Positions 22,400 to 34,344 are shown, counted from the stretch's first letter. The stretch is 64,000 nucleotides of DNA from Leguminivora glycinivorella (GCF_023078275.1 NC_062980.1:70001-134000), one strand, 5' to 3'. Notes: generated by a model from the sequence alone, not told the origin. Numbers and translations: made by a program.

Positions 22400-23668
22400 A
22401 TGGAAGAAGACACAGAAAACAAATTGGTATCCTGGGATGTGCCGTCAGTAGTCGTCGAGAACTTCAAAAGTAAGTTGTGTATTATCTAGAATATCGCTGG
22501 CAGATCAAAAGGTATGGCAGATAAAATAGTTTATCTTACCTTTAAAGCGTAAAGTAAGCATTTTTGTCTTACCAAGATACATGTTAAATGTTAGGTTAAA
22601 CAAAATTACCTAAGTACATCATTTACATTTTTACTCATTTGCTAGATATATTTGTATGTTACTAAACTATTAAGAACTTAAGTATTATCTTATCAAAACG
22701 AGACAATGGGCATTTTGGCACGTGGATGTAAATAAAACAAGTTATATTAATACTCGAAGTCCCATTTTGTTCAAATAATGTGTGAAAATCGTGAAATTTT
22801 AAATCAAAATAACGAAAGCTTCTTAATCATTTATTTTGCAACTGCCATACATCTCCGGGGTCGATCAAGATGTTCATTTGTCTTCTGAAGTTTTTAAATT
22901 TCAAATATATTTTGTCACCATGTCGCAGTGGAAGACTTTGATTCAGTCTGTCTCCGATCGCAAGACTTAATGATATTGTGGTTTTGACGGTTTTGTGCTA
23001 TTTTTAGTTATTACAGATATTTATTCGTTTTTGATCCACGTATTTCGTTCATTTCCCATTTCAATATACATAGGAGAGTTCCGCGATAGCTATCAAATAT
23101 GCTTCAATATAAGATAATAAATAGCTCATATTCATCATTGATATCCAATTATTTAAGTTATTTTTTTACAGAAAATCATATAAGCAAGGAACAGTTCAAA
23201 TATTTGGTTTTAAATGATACTTGAAAGAGCTTTGCAAACACATTGGGCAACGAATTAAACTAAAAAGTAAACTACAAGATTACTTAGACTCAGTTACTGA
23301 TACTGAAACTGCATATTTCTTCAATGAAGATTTAATGGTTATTAAAGCGAAAACAAACTGTATAGAAATGATGCAAGTTGATCAAGATCAGTCAGTTATT
23401 CTGACAGACAATACTTTGGATTTGGATTCCTACTTAAGTATACCAAGTAGGCTTTCACTGCCAGAATTTGAATTGAAGAGTATCCGCCAATGTACTCCAC
23501 AAGTAAATAGTGTTCTAAATTATTATCAAAAATACAAACAATTCAACTCGCAAAAAAGAAGCATCATTGTTGATGTTTTGGTGAAATATCACTACACATT
23601 TATTATTAACAAGTAAGTACTTAGCTAATGGATTATAGGAGACCAGACAGCAGTAGTTTCAGACTTGG

Positions 23669-23834
23669 TACAGTCACCTGCAATAATATCTTACACAACG
23701 AAGGCCTCAAAAATATCTTACACACTCTTACAATGTCTCATAAGAAGGTATTATATCATACATAAGGTATTAGTGGCAGATATTTTTGCAACCTTTATTG
23801 CGTAAGATATTATTACAGGTTACAGGTGACTGTA
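23669..23834. mobile_element. MITE in intron 2 of the SAM-like gene
   Basis: TACAGTCACCTGCAATAATA at the left is mirrored by the complement at the right end (to 23834), with a short duplication in the right arm ('acaggttacaggtgac'). The pattern is one I recognise as a common lepidopteran short element. Confidence 0.75.
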
Positions 23835-24614
23835 CTTGCATGTCAATCCAGATGGATTGACGACTAGTGCGAGTTAGATATTCTTTCACAAGGGAGCAAA
23901 ATTATGCATTTACGTCAAGGGTAGTTGTGATGGTTTTCTGTCTGGTTTCTATAATAAAATTAGTATTAATACTTAAATATGAATGAAGATTATTCAAAAT
24001 ATTTTTTCCTCAGAAACATCAAACCAGAAGAATTCAATTTGCTAGCTGCAAAAATTGTTTCACTTTTCCCAACTGAAAGTATATATACCTACTATATGAA
24101 AGCTGTGCCAACATGCAAATCTGCTTCAAGAAAATATGTGCTCGCTAAAGGCAAATTAGTGGACAAGGTTCGAAATCTCCTGTACATATCAGGAGCAAAG
24201 TGCAGGGGCATTAAACCCACTTGCTCTAATAGGGATTCGGATACAGATGTAGAGTCTGTGGAAAATAATCAAGGTAAAATCCATACTTATATTCGTACCT
24301 ACTAATAATATAAATGCAAAAGTCTGTCTGTCTGTCTGTTGTCTTTTTTCCTTTTGATTTTCACAAAGTATAGCGAAGTTTCGATACATTTTTTATTTGT
24401 TTTATTTCAGGGACTGCTTCAAATGACGACGCTATTTGGCTGAAATATAACAATGAGCTATGGGACCAAGTTTGTGAAAGGTGGAATAACACCTTTGAAT
24501 TAAGACACAAACAAAAATTTGAAACTGTATATGATTTTCTTGAAAACTGGGCCATTTGAAAAGACAGCAAAGCAGATACTCTGGTAAGACATTCCTCAAA
24601 ATAACTAGCCACCT

Positions 24615-24680
24615 CAATTCTATTTATATATATATAGAATTTATATTACAGATAAATCCTATACATATATAAATAGAATT
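24615..24680. repeat. AT-rich hairpin in intron 4
   Basis: CAATTCTATTTATATAT at the left pairs with its complement ending at 24680. A short fold-back insertion candidate. Confidence 0.6.
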
Positions 24681-24703
24681 GATTTTAGCATAAGATTTTT
24701 ATT

Positions 24704-24803
24704 ACTGGCCATGTTATACTAAAATGAATTCTGTGACCTATGAACAAAGCTTAGTTCACAGAATTCATTACACCAAAAATGATTTTGGTGTAAGGTGGCC
24801 AGT
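24704..24803. mobile_element. 100-bp inverted-repeat element in intron 4
   Basis: Ends ACTGGCCA and TGGCCAGT, with inner complementary stretches 'aaatgaattctgtga' and 'cacagaattcatt'. Probably a MITE. Boundaries are chosen from the outermost complementary bases. Confidence 0.55.
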
Positions 24804-24883
24804 TACTACACTAAATACATTAAAAATAAACGCCATATTTCCTTTAGAATACTTCTCTTAATCAAAGCGTCTTATATTTATTT

Positions 24884-25035
24884 TAGTAGGTATACTTGCG
24901 ATCGCAATCACCAATTTATTTTTCACAGCAATGACAACGACGCAAAAAAACGAACGAAAAGAAAAAGAGCACACAAGCAGATCACATTCAGCCATTAGCA
25001 TTTGGTTTGTTGGATGACAACTTGAAAATGTTCAA
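24884..25035 (+). repeat. right arm of the inverted duplication (overlaps exon 5)
   Basis: Inverted counterpart of 22221-22399. Here the segment is partly coding: the frame reading PLAFGLLDDNLKMFKFKWDS starts in it. Confidence 0.7.
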
Positions 25036-26944
25036 ATTCAAATGGGATTCAAGTTCAACCCAGGACCTTGTGCTTCATAGGCAGAGTCACTACCCACGAA
25101 GAAAGATACAGAGGCCGTTAAAATGTAATTAATTACAATGCATTCATAATTGATCATTTTATGAAAATATGTGTGAGTCTAATGTCTCATATCATTTTTT
25201 TTTATTTCAGACAAAATAATTCCGGTGCAGATTTACCTGCTATATTTTTTAATACCACCCAAAGGCCGAAAATCTAGGAAAGTCAAGTTCTCAACCATTG
25301 AATCAATCCAGGGCTTATTAGTTCAGATAGATGTAAGTATTATATGCATCCAATCCAAATTTAAGGGTTTTATTCTATTTATTTTATTATTAATATACAT
25401 TTATATTATTAACTATAGAAGTTGTGTAACTGTTCAGTTAATGTTTTACTATTTTACTCTTCGAGTCAAGTGAGTTCAATATATTTCCTTTTGGTAAATA
25501 TGTTCCCAGAACATAATAAAGTAGTATTCCATTTAATTTTTCCCACTCATTTTTTATGAAAATCATTACTAGTGAGTGTGCATGGGACAACGTCCCACTT
25601 TGTCGCTTGCTATAAAGCCGCTTTGTCAGTTTATTCATATGAAGATACAAGTAAATCTTGCCTTAATGGTAACCGACAAAGTGGGACGTTTTACTAAACA
25701 CACTCTACGTATGTAAACTGTAAGGCATGCAAAGTTGCCATAGAGCCACCATAATGAAGTCATATTTTACTTACCATGTTTTGGTATTTGTTACTTCTTT
25801 ATTTAATTACAATAATTAAGGGAAAAATTGAAAACTTTTCACCACACCAACTGGTAAAGGCATACTTTGCTATTCAAAAACAGATAGCAAAATTGCATTT
25901 TATCCACTAGAGTGCCAAATAATTTCATACAAATTTTAACTTGATATCTTTAATTTTAGCTTCCTGGTGGAAATTACCTAAATATATATCGTCACTACTT
26001 TTAAAAAAACTTGTATCTTCGTCTGTCAATGAAAAGAAAATTGTAGTAAGTATGTAATGTATGGAATGCATATAGACTTACTGCGTTTTAACTTTGAGGA
26101 ACAGCGTGAGATACGAGATTTTTTAAAGTAGTGACGATATGACTATTTTGAATCATAATTATTGAATAAATTGATAGTTTTGATTTAGTTTCATGTTTTA
26201 TAGTCAGTGTTTTCTTCGTGTTGGTGTGGTGAAAATTTTTGTGTTTCACTCGGCGGCAAAGTTTGTTTAACCTTCGTCCCTTGAAACCCTCGCAACTTTT
26301 CGAACCACTCGCTACGCTCGCGAGTGGTTCAATATTGGAATCTTTCGGTTGCTCAGGTTTCAATATTGGCACGTGCGGTTAAACAACAACTTTGCCCCCT
26401 TGTAAAACAACTAACTATTGTGTGCCTTAAAATTCCATTTTCTATATGACTAAGTCTCTGTCACTACAGCCATACATATTTTAATGAAGAAAAAGGAACT
26501 TCTATTTTTGTAGTGGAGCCTCTGCTGAGCAGTGGGATATTCCTGGGAACTATGGCATTACTTTTAAATTATGTTTTTAATGCAGGACGCCGGAGATATC
26601 GACAGCGTAATCGCAGCCCAGAAAGCTAAGGCTGCAGCCCGGAAGGATACCGTGCAACCCTTCGTGCTCATACAAAGACCGCTACAAAACTTCGCCCAGA
26701 TATACATCGTTATTCATGATATCAAATACCACGTGCATTCAGCTGCAAAGGCGTTCGACTCATTGTTTAAGATTTACCACGTTTTCCACGCCAAGTATCC
26801 CCAAGTGTGTGAGCACCTCCACGTAATTATTCAAAAAAAGTGTATCAAATCCATACGGCGTATGATACAGTACCACCGTATATAGTTGACGTTTTAAACT
26901 TAGATGTGTAAAATTTGGTCTTTGTATTTTTATTAATAGTATAG

Positions 26945-27190
26945 GATCCGTACTAAGCTCGATCTTCACCAACGTGTTAACCAGATGAAAATAAGTTTCT
27001 AAACATGTCTCCTCAATAAAAATGAATGGTCAAGATTATTTTTTAAAAATCTTTGAATTTTTTTTTAAATAATCTTGACCATTTTTATTGAGGTTACCAT
27101 AGTAAGACATGTTCAGAAACTTATTTTACTTAATAAAATATTATTTTCACCTGGTTAACACGTCGGTGAAGATCGAGCTTAGTACGGATC
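26945..27190. mobile_element. 246-bp fold-back MITE just after the SAM-like gene
   Basis: Ends GATCCGTACTAAGCTCGATC and complement. The complementarity runs over about 100 bp per arm with small indels and meets at an AT-rich centre near 27040-27075. It starts 60 bases after the gene's stop codon. Confidence 0.8.
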
Positions 27191-28005
27191 TTAGACTATA
27201 AGGTTCTTGAAATGTAAAAATATACTAAGCTGCAGAAATTTTATCTATGACATTTGGTCTTATGTACCTACTTAAGTATTTGCATCATCTACAATTGACG
27301 TGATTTGTTCTAAGTTTAACTTGTAGAGAATCTTGGTACTAAAAGTACGTCAAAAGTACATTTTACATTTGGAACTTATTCATAAAATAAAAACTACCAT
27401 TATTTTTATGTGTAAGTGAGTATCTTCAATTACAAATAGAGTAAGAGATTATGTTTTCTTTAAATCATTTACTATTAGCAAACATTGTAGACGTACTCCA
27501 ACAATTACGTAATTCCAAGTCAGAATATTCCTTTTTATCTACTAGGTGATTCAATTATTTTGCAGCGTCCTCTCTTAGTGACGGGTTGTATAATTGATTT
27601 TATTAAAAACATATTTAATAATATCATTATATTGATCTACATATCAATTGGTGTTCAACATATTGCAATTAGTGAAAATAAAATAAAAATAATTCAAGAT
27701 TGTAAACGTTTAAAATAAAATAATGAACCATGACATGTAGCTCATACATATGTATTATGCTTATAAGTCAAAATGTTTTACGTTCTAAATTCAATTTTAA
27801 TACTGTATAGTGATACTGATAGGTTCTGAATTTGTAATTACTTTCTTTAACTGGTGCATAAAATAAATGAGAAACTTACATTTCACTTTCATTCCATTAT
27901 TTCCGAATAGGTATAAATGTGTTTCGAAACTAATTTGGCTTGTATAAATTAGACTGGAATACTGTCAAAACACATTCATACTTAAAACGCACTAGTCTTT
28001 TTGTA
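27191..28005. other. gene-free stretch
   Basis: AT-rich, no long frame, no repeat structure that I could define. Confidence 0.4.
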
Positions 28006-28487
28006 AAAAGTTAAAGCTTGAGTTGATTAGCACTTCTGTGGGTTAAGATAATTCTTCTTGTAACATGTTCATTCTAGTTGTAAAATAGAACGTATTCTAA
28101 TTACATACTTACATTAAGCTTTTCTTTTAAGTTTGTATTTCTGGTTCTTGTTATAAAGGGACACGCACTCCATCAAAATTTAAAGCTCTTCTTTAAAAGT
28201 GAAAATTTGTGTATTTATCCTAGTTACAAAATATACCATTTTATTATTGTTTTATTAAGGTAGGTAATTTAATCAAGTCATAACTGTCGCAAAGTCTATA
28301 GTGATGAAATGACCATATTATAAAGGTAGGCAAACAAAACTAAAGATGTTAAATAGGTAAAAAAATACATCATAAGTATTTCATTTGAGACATTAAAATG
28401 ATAAGAATAAAACAAAAATAAAATGGTAAATTTTGTGAACGCGCCAAATACACAAACGTCGTTATGAAAAGTGTTGTAGCTCATGTT

Positions 28488-28577
28488 GTGCCGTTCTCGA
28501 GAATGTTCTCCGTTTTGTATAGGAAACGTTCTCGCTCAAAGCCCATAGTAAATGGAGAACATTCTCGAGAACGGCAC
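28488..28577. mobile_element. 90-bp inverted-repeat element
   Basis: Perfect 24-bp arms starting GTGCCGTTCTCGAGAATGTT and the complement ending at 28577. It lies at the left edge of the 87-bp array. Confidence 0.8.
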
Positions 28578-29336
28578 ACCTTATAGTCGTGATGAAGAAG
28601 AGATTTACCTAATTTGAATGGAATACGTTCCATTTTACGACAAGAATGACACTTTTTATAAAAAGAATTAAACACTCTTAAAAGAAGAGCTTTACTTCAT
28701 TTGATTGGAATACGTTCCATTTTACGACAAGAATGACACTTTTTATAAGAAGAATTAAACACTCTTAAAAGAAGAGCTTCACTTCATTTGATTGGAATAC
28801 GTTCCATTTTACGACAAGAATGACACTTTTTATAAGAAGAATTAAACACTCTTAAAAGAAGAGCTTTACTTCATTTGATTGGAATACGTTCCATTTTACG
28901 ACAAGAATGACACTTTTTATAAGAAGAATTAAACACTCTTAAAAGAAGAGCTTTACTTCATTTGATTCGAATACGTTCCATTTTACAACAAGAAAGGAAC
29001 TATTTTGCAAGAACAATTAATTCTTTTGAGTAAATTATCTCGGTTACTTAGAACAAGATATTTTCGTTCTTGGGTCAAACAATTTAGCTTTTAAAAAAAG
29101 AGCCTTACATCATTTGACCGGAATATGGGCCATTTGACAACAAGAACAAAACGCTCTTGAGTAAATTAATCAGCTATTTAGATCAAGATATTTTCATTCT
29201 TGGGTCAAACCATTTAGATTAAAAAATAAGAACTTAACATATTTGGGCAGAATATGGGCCGTTTGACAATAAGAACAAAACGCTCTTGAGTAAATTAATC
29301 AGCTATTTAGATCAAGATATTTTCGTTCTTGGGTCA

Positions 29337-29415
29337 AACAATTTAGCTTTTAAAAAAAGAGCCTTACATCATTTGAAGAGAATGATGTACGGCTCTTTTT
29401 AAAAGCTAAATTGTT
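29337..29415. repeat. large hairpin closing the 87-bp array
   Basis: AACAATTTAGCTTTTAAAAA and onward is mirrored to 29415 with roughly 35-bp arms and few mismatches, with a centre near 'gaagag'. Confidence 0.75.
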
Positions 29416-29499
29416 AATATAAGTGGCCATACGTCGGCTCATCGTCCGATCTTGACTCAAATAATATTACTTGCTTCAAGTAATTTTTTTTTCTGTGTA

Positions 29500-31099
29500 T
29501 AAGTGGCCATACGTCGGCCATCGTCCGCGGCGCCGCGGCCGCGCGCCGGCGGGCTCACCACCACACTCCACAGTAATGTACCAGACTTACAGTCAACATA
29601 ACGATATGTTTGCAACCATTTTGCCAGCCTCACCGGCGGTGCAACTGTCGTGCAACGTCAACTTAACCCTTACATGGGTAGGGCTATGACTTTATGTGTA
29701 CCTAATTCTAATAATAAACATATACATATGCAACTAAAAGCCTACAATTGTATCATCAACGCCTAATTAGGCATGTACTTAAACTTTGTTGAAGGTACCT
29801 ACTACCTACATAATTATGTTCAACTTTATAATTTTATTTTTCAAACTTTTTTCTTATTAATCTCTTCAGCGCCTGGGAAGTGCGAATTTCAGGAGCATTG
29901 ATAGCGTATAAAGTCAAAGAGTTTCGGAGCAGTAAGCGCCTAACGTTTGTGTTTGAGTGATGGTTCTTAAACACGTGTACCGGCTACACTTATCTGTAGG
30001 CAATTCTTCTTTTCGTTATCAATAATTCAATAAGACATAGTTCTAATTAAAACTAGCCATAGTAAACGTAAGGGTCCTATGTATAATCTAGCAAATCCAG
30101 AAAATAAAAATATATGAACTTTCGTAACCTTGTACTTTTGTAAGAGGATAAAACCCGAGAGCTCAAAGATGGGGTAAGGTATCAAGTTAGTCTACTTAGA
30201 TCCGAAATGGTACGCAAAGCAGAAACCAATAGGCTCCTAACTGTTTTTCTAATAATAACATAGCTCGGTACATCATCCTTATCCCGTGAGAAACCTTCAC
30301 AACGACAACTAGGATTGAGACGAGCCACAGCACAGCAACATCTATCAAATTGTTCGTGTGAACAGATACATTATACTTACTACTAACGTTGTCGTTTGTT
30401 TTTTTGTGTTTAGCTACATGTTTACATTCTTTATAGGTATTATCCTATATACATCAGTAAAATCGTAAGTAACGGGAAACGTTATTCCGTAATCTTACAT
30501 CTTCAAAACATTTGATTGAAGTTTATATCACAGCACCGAGGTTACATCTTGTGACGGGAGGACAAACTAACAATTTACCCAATTTTACCTTTCACTTCAT
30601 TACAATAAAATTCTATGTAGACATCTGTTAACATATGTTATATGTTGCACAAGGTTTTAGAATTTTAAGGCTACGGGAACGCTTAGATATTCACTAAGTT
30701 TATTTGGAAATCCATGACTATTAGCGCCATCTAGTAGGCCCCGGTTGAACTAAACTTGTTTCCACTGAACTAAGGTGATTTACCTATGTACGATTTACAA
30801 ACTTCATAATAAGAATCGTACCTCAATTCTTTAGCGCCACCTATTAAATAGGTACTATCGTAACTACACTGATGATGCCTAAAATTTTTTTTAAATGCGA
30901 ATTGATATGATATCATGATATTAAAATAAAGAAGCATGTCATTTGTTCATGAAAATATGATTTTGGCCACTTCCAGGCGGCGAAACAGCGCCATCTAGTT
31001 TTGAGCCTAAAAAGCTTATACATTTCAGGGGTACGCTTTTTTGTATGGTCTTTGTCTGTCCCGGTATATTATATCGTCCTCGCCTCGCCCGGAACATTA
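29500..31099. other. gene-free stretch
   Basis: Begins with a short CpG-rich patch (29520-29560), then becomes AT-rich. The motif 'agcgccatctag' or a variant appears near 30724, 30833 and 30989 and also in the 45.7-46.4 kb repeats, so it is probably a dispersed repeat. No coding frame was recognised. Confidence 0.4.
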
Positions 31100-31411
31100 G
31101 AGCGGATTCCAAGTTGCGATTTAAATATTAATATGGATATGACTAGTGCAATTTTCTAAATACATGTCATGTGGTTTATAATGAGTCTTAATTAAAGTTT
31201 TTACTGAGAAATGTGCAGAATAAATAAATAAACTATTTAAAAAATTAACAAACATTTTATTTATTTATTATCATCATAATTTTTGCAGAATATTTACAAA
31301 ATCATCCGAAAAGGTTTATCTTCCGATACATTTTTTTTGGGTGTAAAAAAAATAATAAATTATGCCAGTCATATCCATATTAATATTTAAATCGCTACTT
31401 AGAATCCGCTC
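31100..31411. mobile_element. 312-bp MITE
   Basis: Inverted ends of about 44 bp starting GAGCGGATTCCAAGTTGCGA, with few mismatches. The interior is AT-rich without a frame. Confidence 0.75.
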
Positions 31412-32230
31412 CCTACTGAAGAAAAGTTAAAAGTTCACGTTACACTTTTATTTATAACATGCTGTTTTTATGCGGACCGATTCTATTCCTAATAATCAGT
31501 TAATAGTTAATAGTTTTCAAGGGCTCAACTTACTGTATCTATAGGTTCGTAAGTTTCAACAATGTCATTTTTCTCACAATCCGTATGCTTCTTTAAACCT
31601 GTAAACGCCATTCAAATTCATCCTTCACTAATTAGAAATTGAAGGAATGTCTTCTAAGATTGTTTTCGCGTAAGAGCATGGGATGTGGTAGGTGCTAGCT
31701 GCCGTTACCTACCACTCATTTCCTAGACACTAGACAATTGGTACCCATAGTAAAATGTATGTATTTTATGGTACTCTATGGGTTTCACTTTTGTAACCCC
31801 GAACTATCTACTGTCTCGTGAGATCCGGAGGTTGAGCAGAAATCTTAAAGATAAGTAATTATTTAACCCACCCCGGTTGGCATGGCTGCTGGCTGGGGTG
31901 ATGCCACCTAGTCGTATTTAATATTTATATGTCTTTTTTGTGGCGTGGAGTGTTCAGTTCAGAATGATTTCAAACTTTTTTCCCTTGCTTTATTTACTTC
32001 TCTTTACCATACTTAGTATACTTACCTCTTTACTGAAAATCCCTTTTATTACTTACTGCATTAAAATATAAAAAGGCTAAGTTAAAGATAGCATAATTTT
32101 TATATGTTACATTATTATCAGTTAAATCAGCAGTCATCAGCTGTATGTAGATAGCGTAGGCCGCTTCATTTCCTTGTGTCCGGTCCGGGGCGACGCAATC
32201 TACATGAGCGTACTATCAGCGCAGTGCGGT
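31412..32230. other. gene-free stretch upstream of actin 2
   Basis: AT-rich with no recognisable frame. It may hold distal regulatory DNA of actin 2, but I found no perfect CArG box here like the one upstream of actin 1. Confidence 0.35.
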
Positions 32231-32231
32231 C

Positions 32232-32420
32232 GACAATGCACCCGAAATAAACGATGGGTGCAGCAGGATGTAAATGGCAATAGGCGCGCGCGGCGGCCGC
32301 GGCGGCAGCGCCTTGTAGGGCGCGCGGCGGCGCGGGGTGGGGGGGAGGAGGGGGCGGGAGCGGGGAGCCGCGTCGGCGCCGGCGCAGGTATATAGCGCCG
32401 CGCCGCGCGCCGCCGCCTAC
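32232..32420 (+). promoter_or_regulatory. actin 2 core and proximal promoter
   Basis: The 21-bp block at 32232-32252 is identical to 7656-7676, followed by 'taaatggca' and a CCTTGTAGGG copy at about 32311-32320. A clearer TATA box (TATATA) lies at 32389-32394 than in actin 1. The intervening DNA is very GC-rich and includes G runs at 32336-32372. Confidence 0.7.
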
Positions 32421-32917
32421 TGCCGCCGCGCCACCGACACCCCCACCGTGAGTGTCACCTGCTTCCTTGTCCTAACTTGTGGTGATCAATCTTATGATGC
32501 AATCAAATAACGGTTTATCAAGTGATTAAGTGAAGTTCCTGTTTTATTGAATTTGTGACGTGCCTTTTCACTGGAATTTTCTTTTAAAGCGTATGATTTT
32601 CTTAATCTGAGTCAAAAAAAGTGTTCCTAGCGTTTCGTTAGCTGAAATAATAATGCATCATGTTTGAATAAAAGTCTTGTGGTTCACATTGTGTAAGGAT
32701 ATACACGAGAAAAAAAAACTGGATATTGTAACGTCAAAGCAGTTACGTAACATTTACGAACCGAAATATCCCTGATCCTGATGCACCTCCGCCCGGGACA
32801 TTTTCCTTCAATGTAGCGTGATCAAACGGGCCGCAGAATGAAGTAGTGTTTCTTTGTTTCAGGACGCAGAGCGCGGTATATTGTCCAGTAAAAGCGAGTT
32901 CGTGAGCGACAGTCAAC
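32421..32917 (+). other. actin 2 5'UTR with intron 32448-32862
   Basis: Donor CC|GTGAGTG at 32448 and acceptor TTTGTTTCAG ending at 32862 give a 415-bp intron. The leader before the ATG ends GTGAGCGACAGTCAAC, close to the actin 1 leader. Confidence 0.75.
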
Positions 32918-34048
32918 ATGTGCGACGACGATGCGGGCGCCCTGGTAGTGGACAACGGGTCCGGCATGTGCAAGGCCGGGTTCGCCGGCGACGACGCGCC
33001 GCGCGCCGTGTTCCCTTCCATCGTGGGCCGCCCGCGCCACCAGGGCGTCATGGTGGGCATGGGCCAGAAGGACTCCTACGTGGGAGACGAGGCCCAGAGC
33101 AAGAGAGGCATCCTCACCCTCAAGTACCCCATCGAGCACGGCATCATCACCAACTGGGACGACATGGAGAAGATCTGGCACCACACCTTTTACAACGAGC
33201 TGCGTGTGGCGCCCGAGGAGCACCCCATCCTGCTGACAGAGGCCCCGCTCAACCCCAAGGCGAACAGGGAGAAGATGACGCAGATCATGTTCGAGACGTT
33301 CAACTGCCCCGCCATGTACGTCGCCATCCAGGCCGTGCTCTCCCTGTATGCCTCCGGCCGTACCACCGGTATCGTGCTGGACTCCGGAGATGGTGTCTCC
33401 CACACTGTCCCCATCTACGAAGGTTTCGCTCTTCCTCATGCCATCCTCCGCCTGGACTTGGCCGGTCGCGACTTGACCGACTACCTCATGAAGATTCTCA
33501 CCGAGCGCGGCTATTCTTTCACCACCACGGCCGAGCGAGAAATCGTGCGCGACATCAAAGAGAAGCTGTGTTATGTAGCGTTAGACTTCGAGCAAGAAAT
33601 GCAAACGGCGGCGGCGTCCACGTCGCTAGAGAAGTCCTACGAGCTTCCCGACGGTCAGGTCATTACCATCGGTAACGAGAGGTTCCGCTGCCCCGAGGCG
33701 CTCTTCCAGCCTTCCTTCCTGGGCATGGAGTCGTGCGGCGTTCACGAGACCGTGTACAGCTCTATCATGAAGTGCGACGTCGACATCCGCAAGGACCTGT
33801 ACGCCAACACCGTGCTGTCGGGCGGCACCACCATGTACCCCGGTATCGCCGACAGGATGCAGAAGGAGATTACCGCCCTCGCTCCCTCCACCATCAAGAT
33901 CAAGATCATCGCTCCCCCGGAGCGAAAGTACTCGGTATGGATCGGCGGGTCCATCCTGGCGTCGCTGTCCACGTTCCAGGCCATGTGGATCTCGAAACAG
34001 GAGTACGACGAGTCCGGGCCGGGCATCGTGCACCGCAAGTGCTTCTAG
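32918..34048 (+). CDS. muscle-type actin 2
   Basis: Full-length 376-residue actin with the normal MCDDDAGALVV start, both phosphate-binding loops and the GPGIVHRKCF end. It carries the muscle-type residues listed for actin 1. It differs from actin 1 at residue 2 and in GFALPHA, RDIKEKL, EMQTAAASTS, EALFQP, SCGVHETVYSS and STFQAMW. The coding region is intronless. Its first ~500 bases and a central block of ~150 bases are almost identical in DNA to actin 1, including silent sites, whereas the stretch between them differs at many silent sites. The gene lies downstream of actin 1 in the same direction and is one of a tandem pair. Confidence 0.98.
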   Translation: MCDDDAGALVVDNGSGMCKAGFAGDDAPRAVFPSIVGRPRHQGVMVGMGQKDSYVGDEAQSKRGILTLKYPIEHGIITNWDDMEKIWHHTFYNELRVAPEEHPILLTEAPLNPKANREKMTQIMFETFNCPAMYVAIQAVLSLYASGRTTGIVLDSGDGVSHTVPIYEGFALPHAILRLDLAGRDLTDYLMKILTERGYSFTTTAEREIVRDIKEKLCYVALDFEQEMQTAAASTSLEKSYELPDGQVITIGNERFRCPEALFQPSFLGMESCGVHETVYSSIMKCDVDIRKDLYANTVLSGGTTMYPGIADRMQKEITALAPSTIKIKIIAPPERKYSVWIGGSILASLSTFQAMWISKQEYDESGPGIVHRKCF

Positions 34049-34341
34049 ACGCCGCGCCGCCGCCGCCGCCGCCGCCACCTCCCCGCCGTCAACTTCGCTT
34101 TTACTCAAACTTTATACTTGCTTCGGCGTCAATGTATTTATTTTGTATTCGCTGTCGGAGACTGCACGCTCTTGCGTTATCGTGTAAGTGGGTTAATTTA
34201 AGTTTACTTTGTTTAATATAACTTTTGTTACTGACTGCGTAATTGATTAACCGACTTCAGAACTCCCTCTTACTTTACTGTGTCGAAGCCTGTCAAAGTT
34301 ACCTTAATCAAACGCTAATTTTAATAAGTTTGAACAATAAA
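34049..34341 (+). terminator. actin 2 3'UTR and poly(A) signal
   Basis: A GCC-rich microsatellite follows the stop (34051-34085), then a region homologous to the actin 1 3'UTR (ATGTATTTATTTTGTATTCG). AATAAA lies at 34336-34341, about 290 bases after the stop. Confidence 0.55.
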
Positions 34342-34344
34342 CAA

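Larger units (their letters stand above)
22400..26885 (+). pseudogene. SAM-domain-like gene, seven exons, with one frameshift and one in-frame stop
   Basis: Exons by splice sites and frame: 22400-22469, 23172-23612, 24014-24273, 24411-24583, 24992-25124, 25211-25332 and 26586-26885. All junction phases agree. The start (SWDVPSVVVENFK, then ISKEQFKYLVLND, then LKELCKHIGQRIKLKSKL) fits a sterile alpha motif, a protein-interaction domain. Later exons carry FNLLAAKIVSLFPTE and KGKLVDKVRNLL, then AIWLKYNNELWDQVCERWNN, then IYLLYFLIPPKGRK, and end with FKIYHVFHAKYPQ. I recognise this as a multi-copy family of uncharacterised insect and fish proteins. Defects: a one-base frame change at about 23219 and TGA at 24557-24559, where the family has a Leu-like position (a single T-to-G change from TTA would explain it). 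About 500 residues without the defects. It may be a young pseudogene, or the defects may be assembly errors. The acceptor of exon 5 is the weakest call. Confidence 0.7.
28010..29499. repeat. composite minisatellite element, about 87-bp period
   Basis: Five head-to-tail units between about 28590 and 29010 contain 'ttggaatacgttccatttta' and 'gaatgacactttttataag'. Measured spacing 28621, 28709, 28795, 28882, 28969 gives 86-88 bp. Two longer units with 'atcaagatattttc' follow to 29340. An inverted degenerate copy of the unit is on the left (about 28080-28110). The right border reads TTTTTTTTTCTGTGTA at about 29485. Non-coding. Confidence 0.7.

Noticed and set aside
28488..28577. Heat shock element reading of the GAA/TTC-rich hairpin
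   Set aside because: The spacing between GAA and TTC blocks is four bases, not the two required by the nTTCnnGAAn pattern, and the sequence is explained by inverted-repeat ends.
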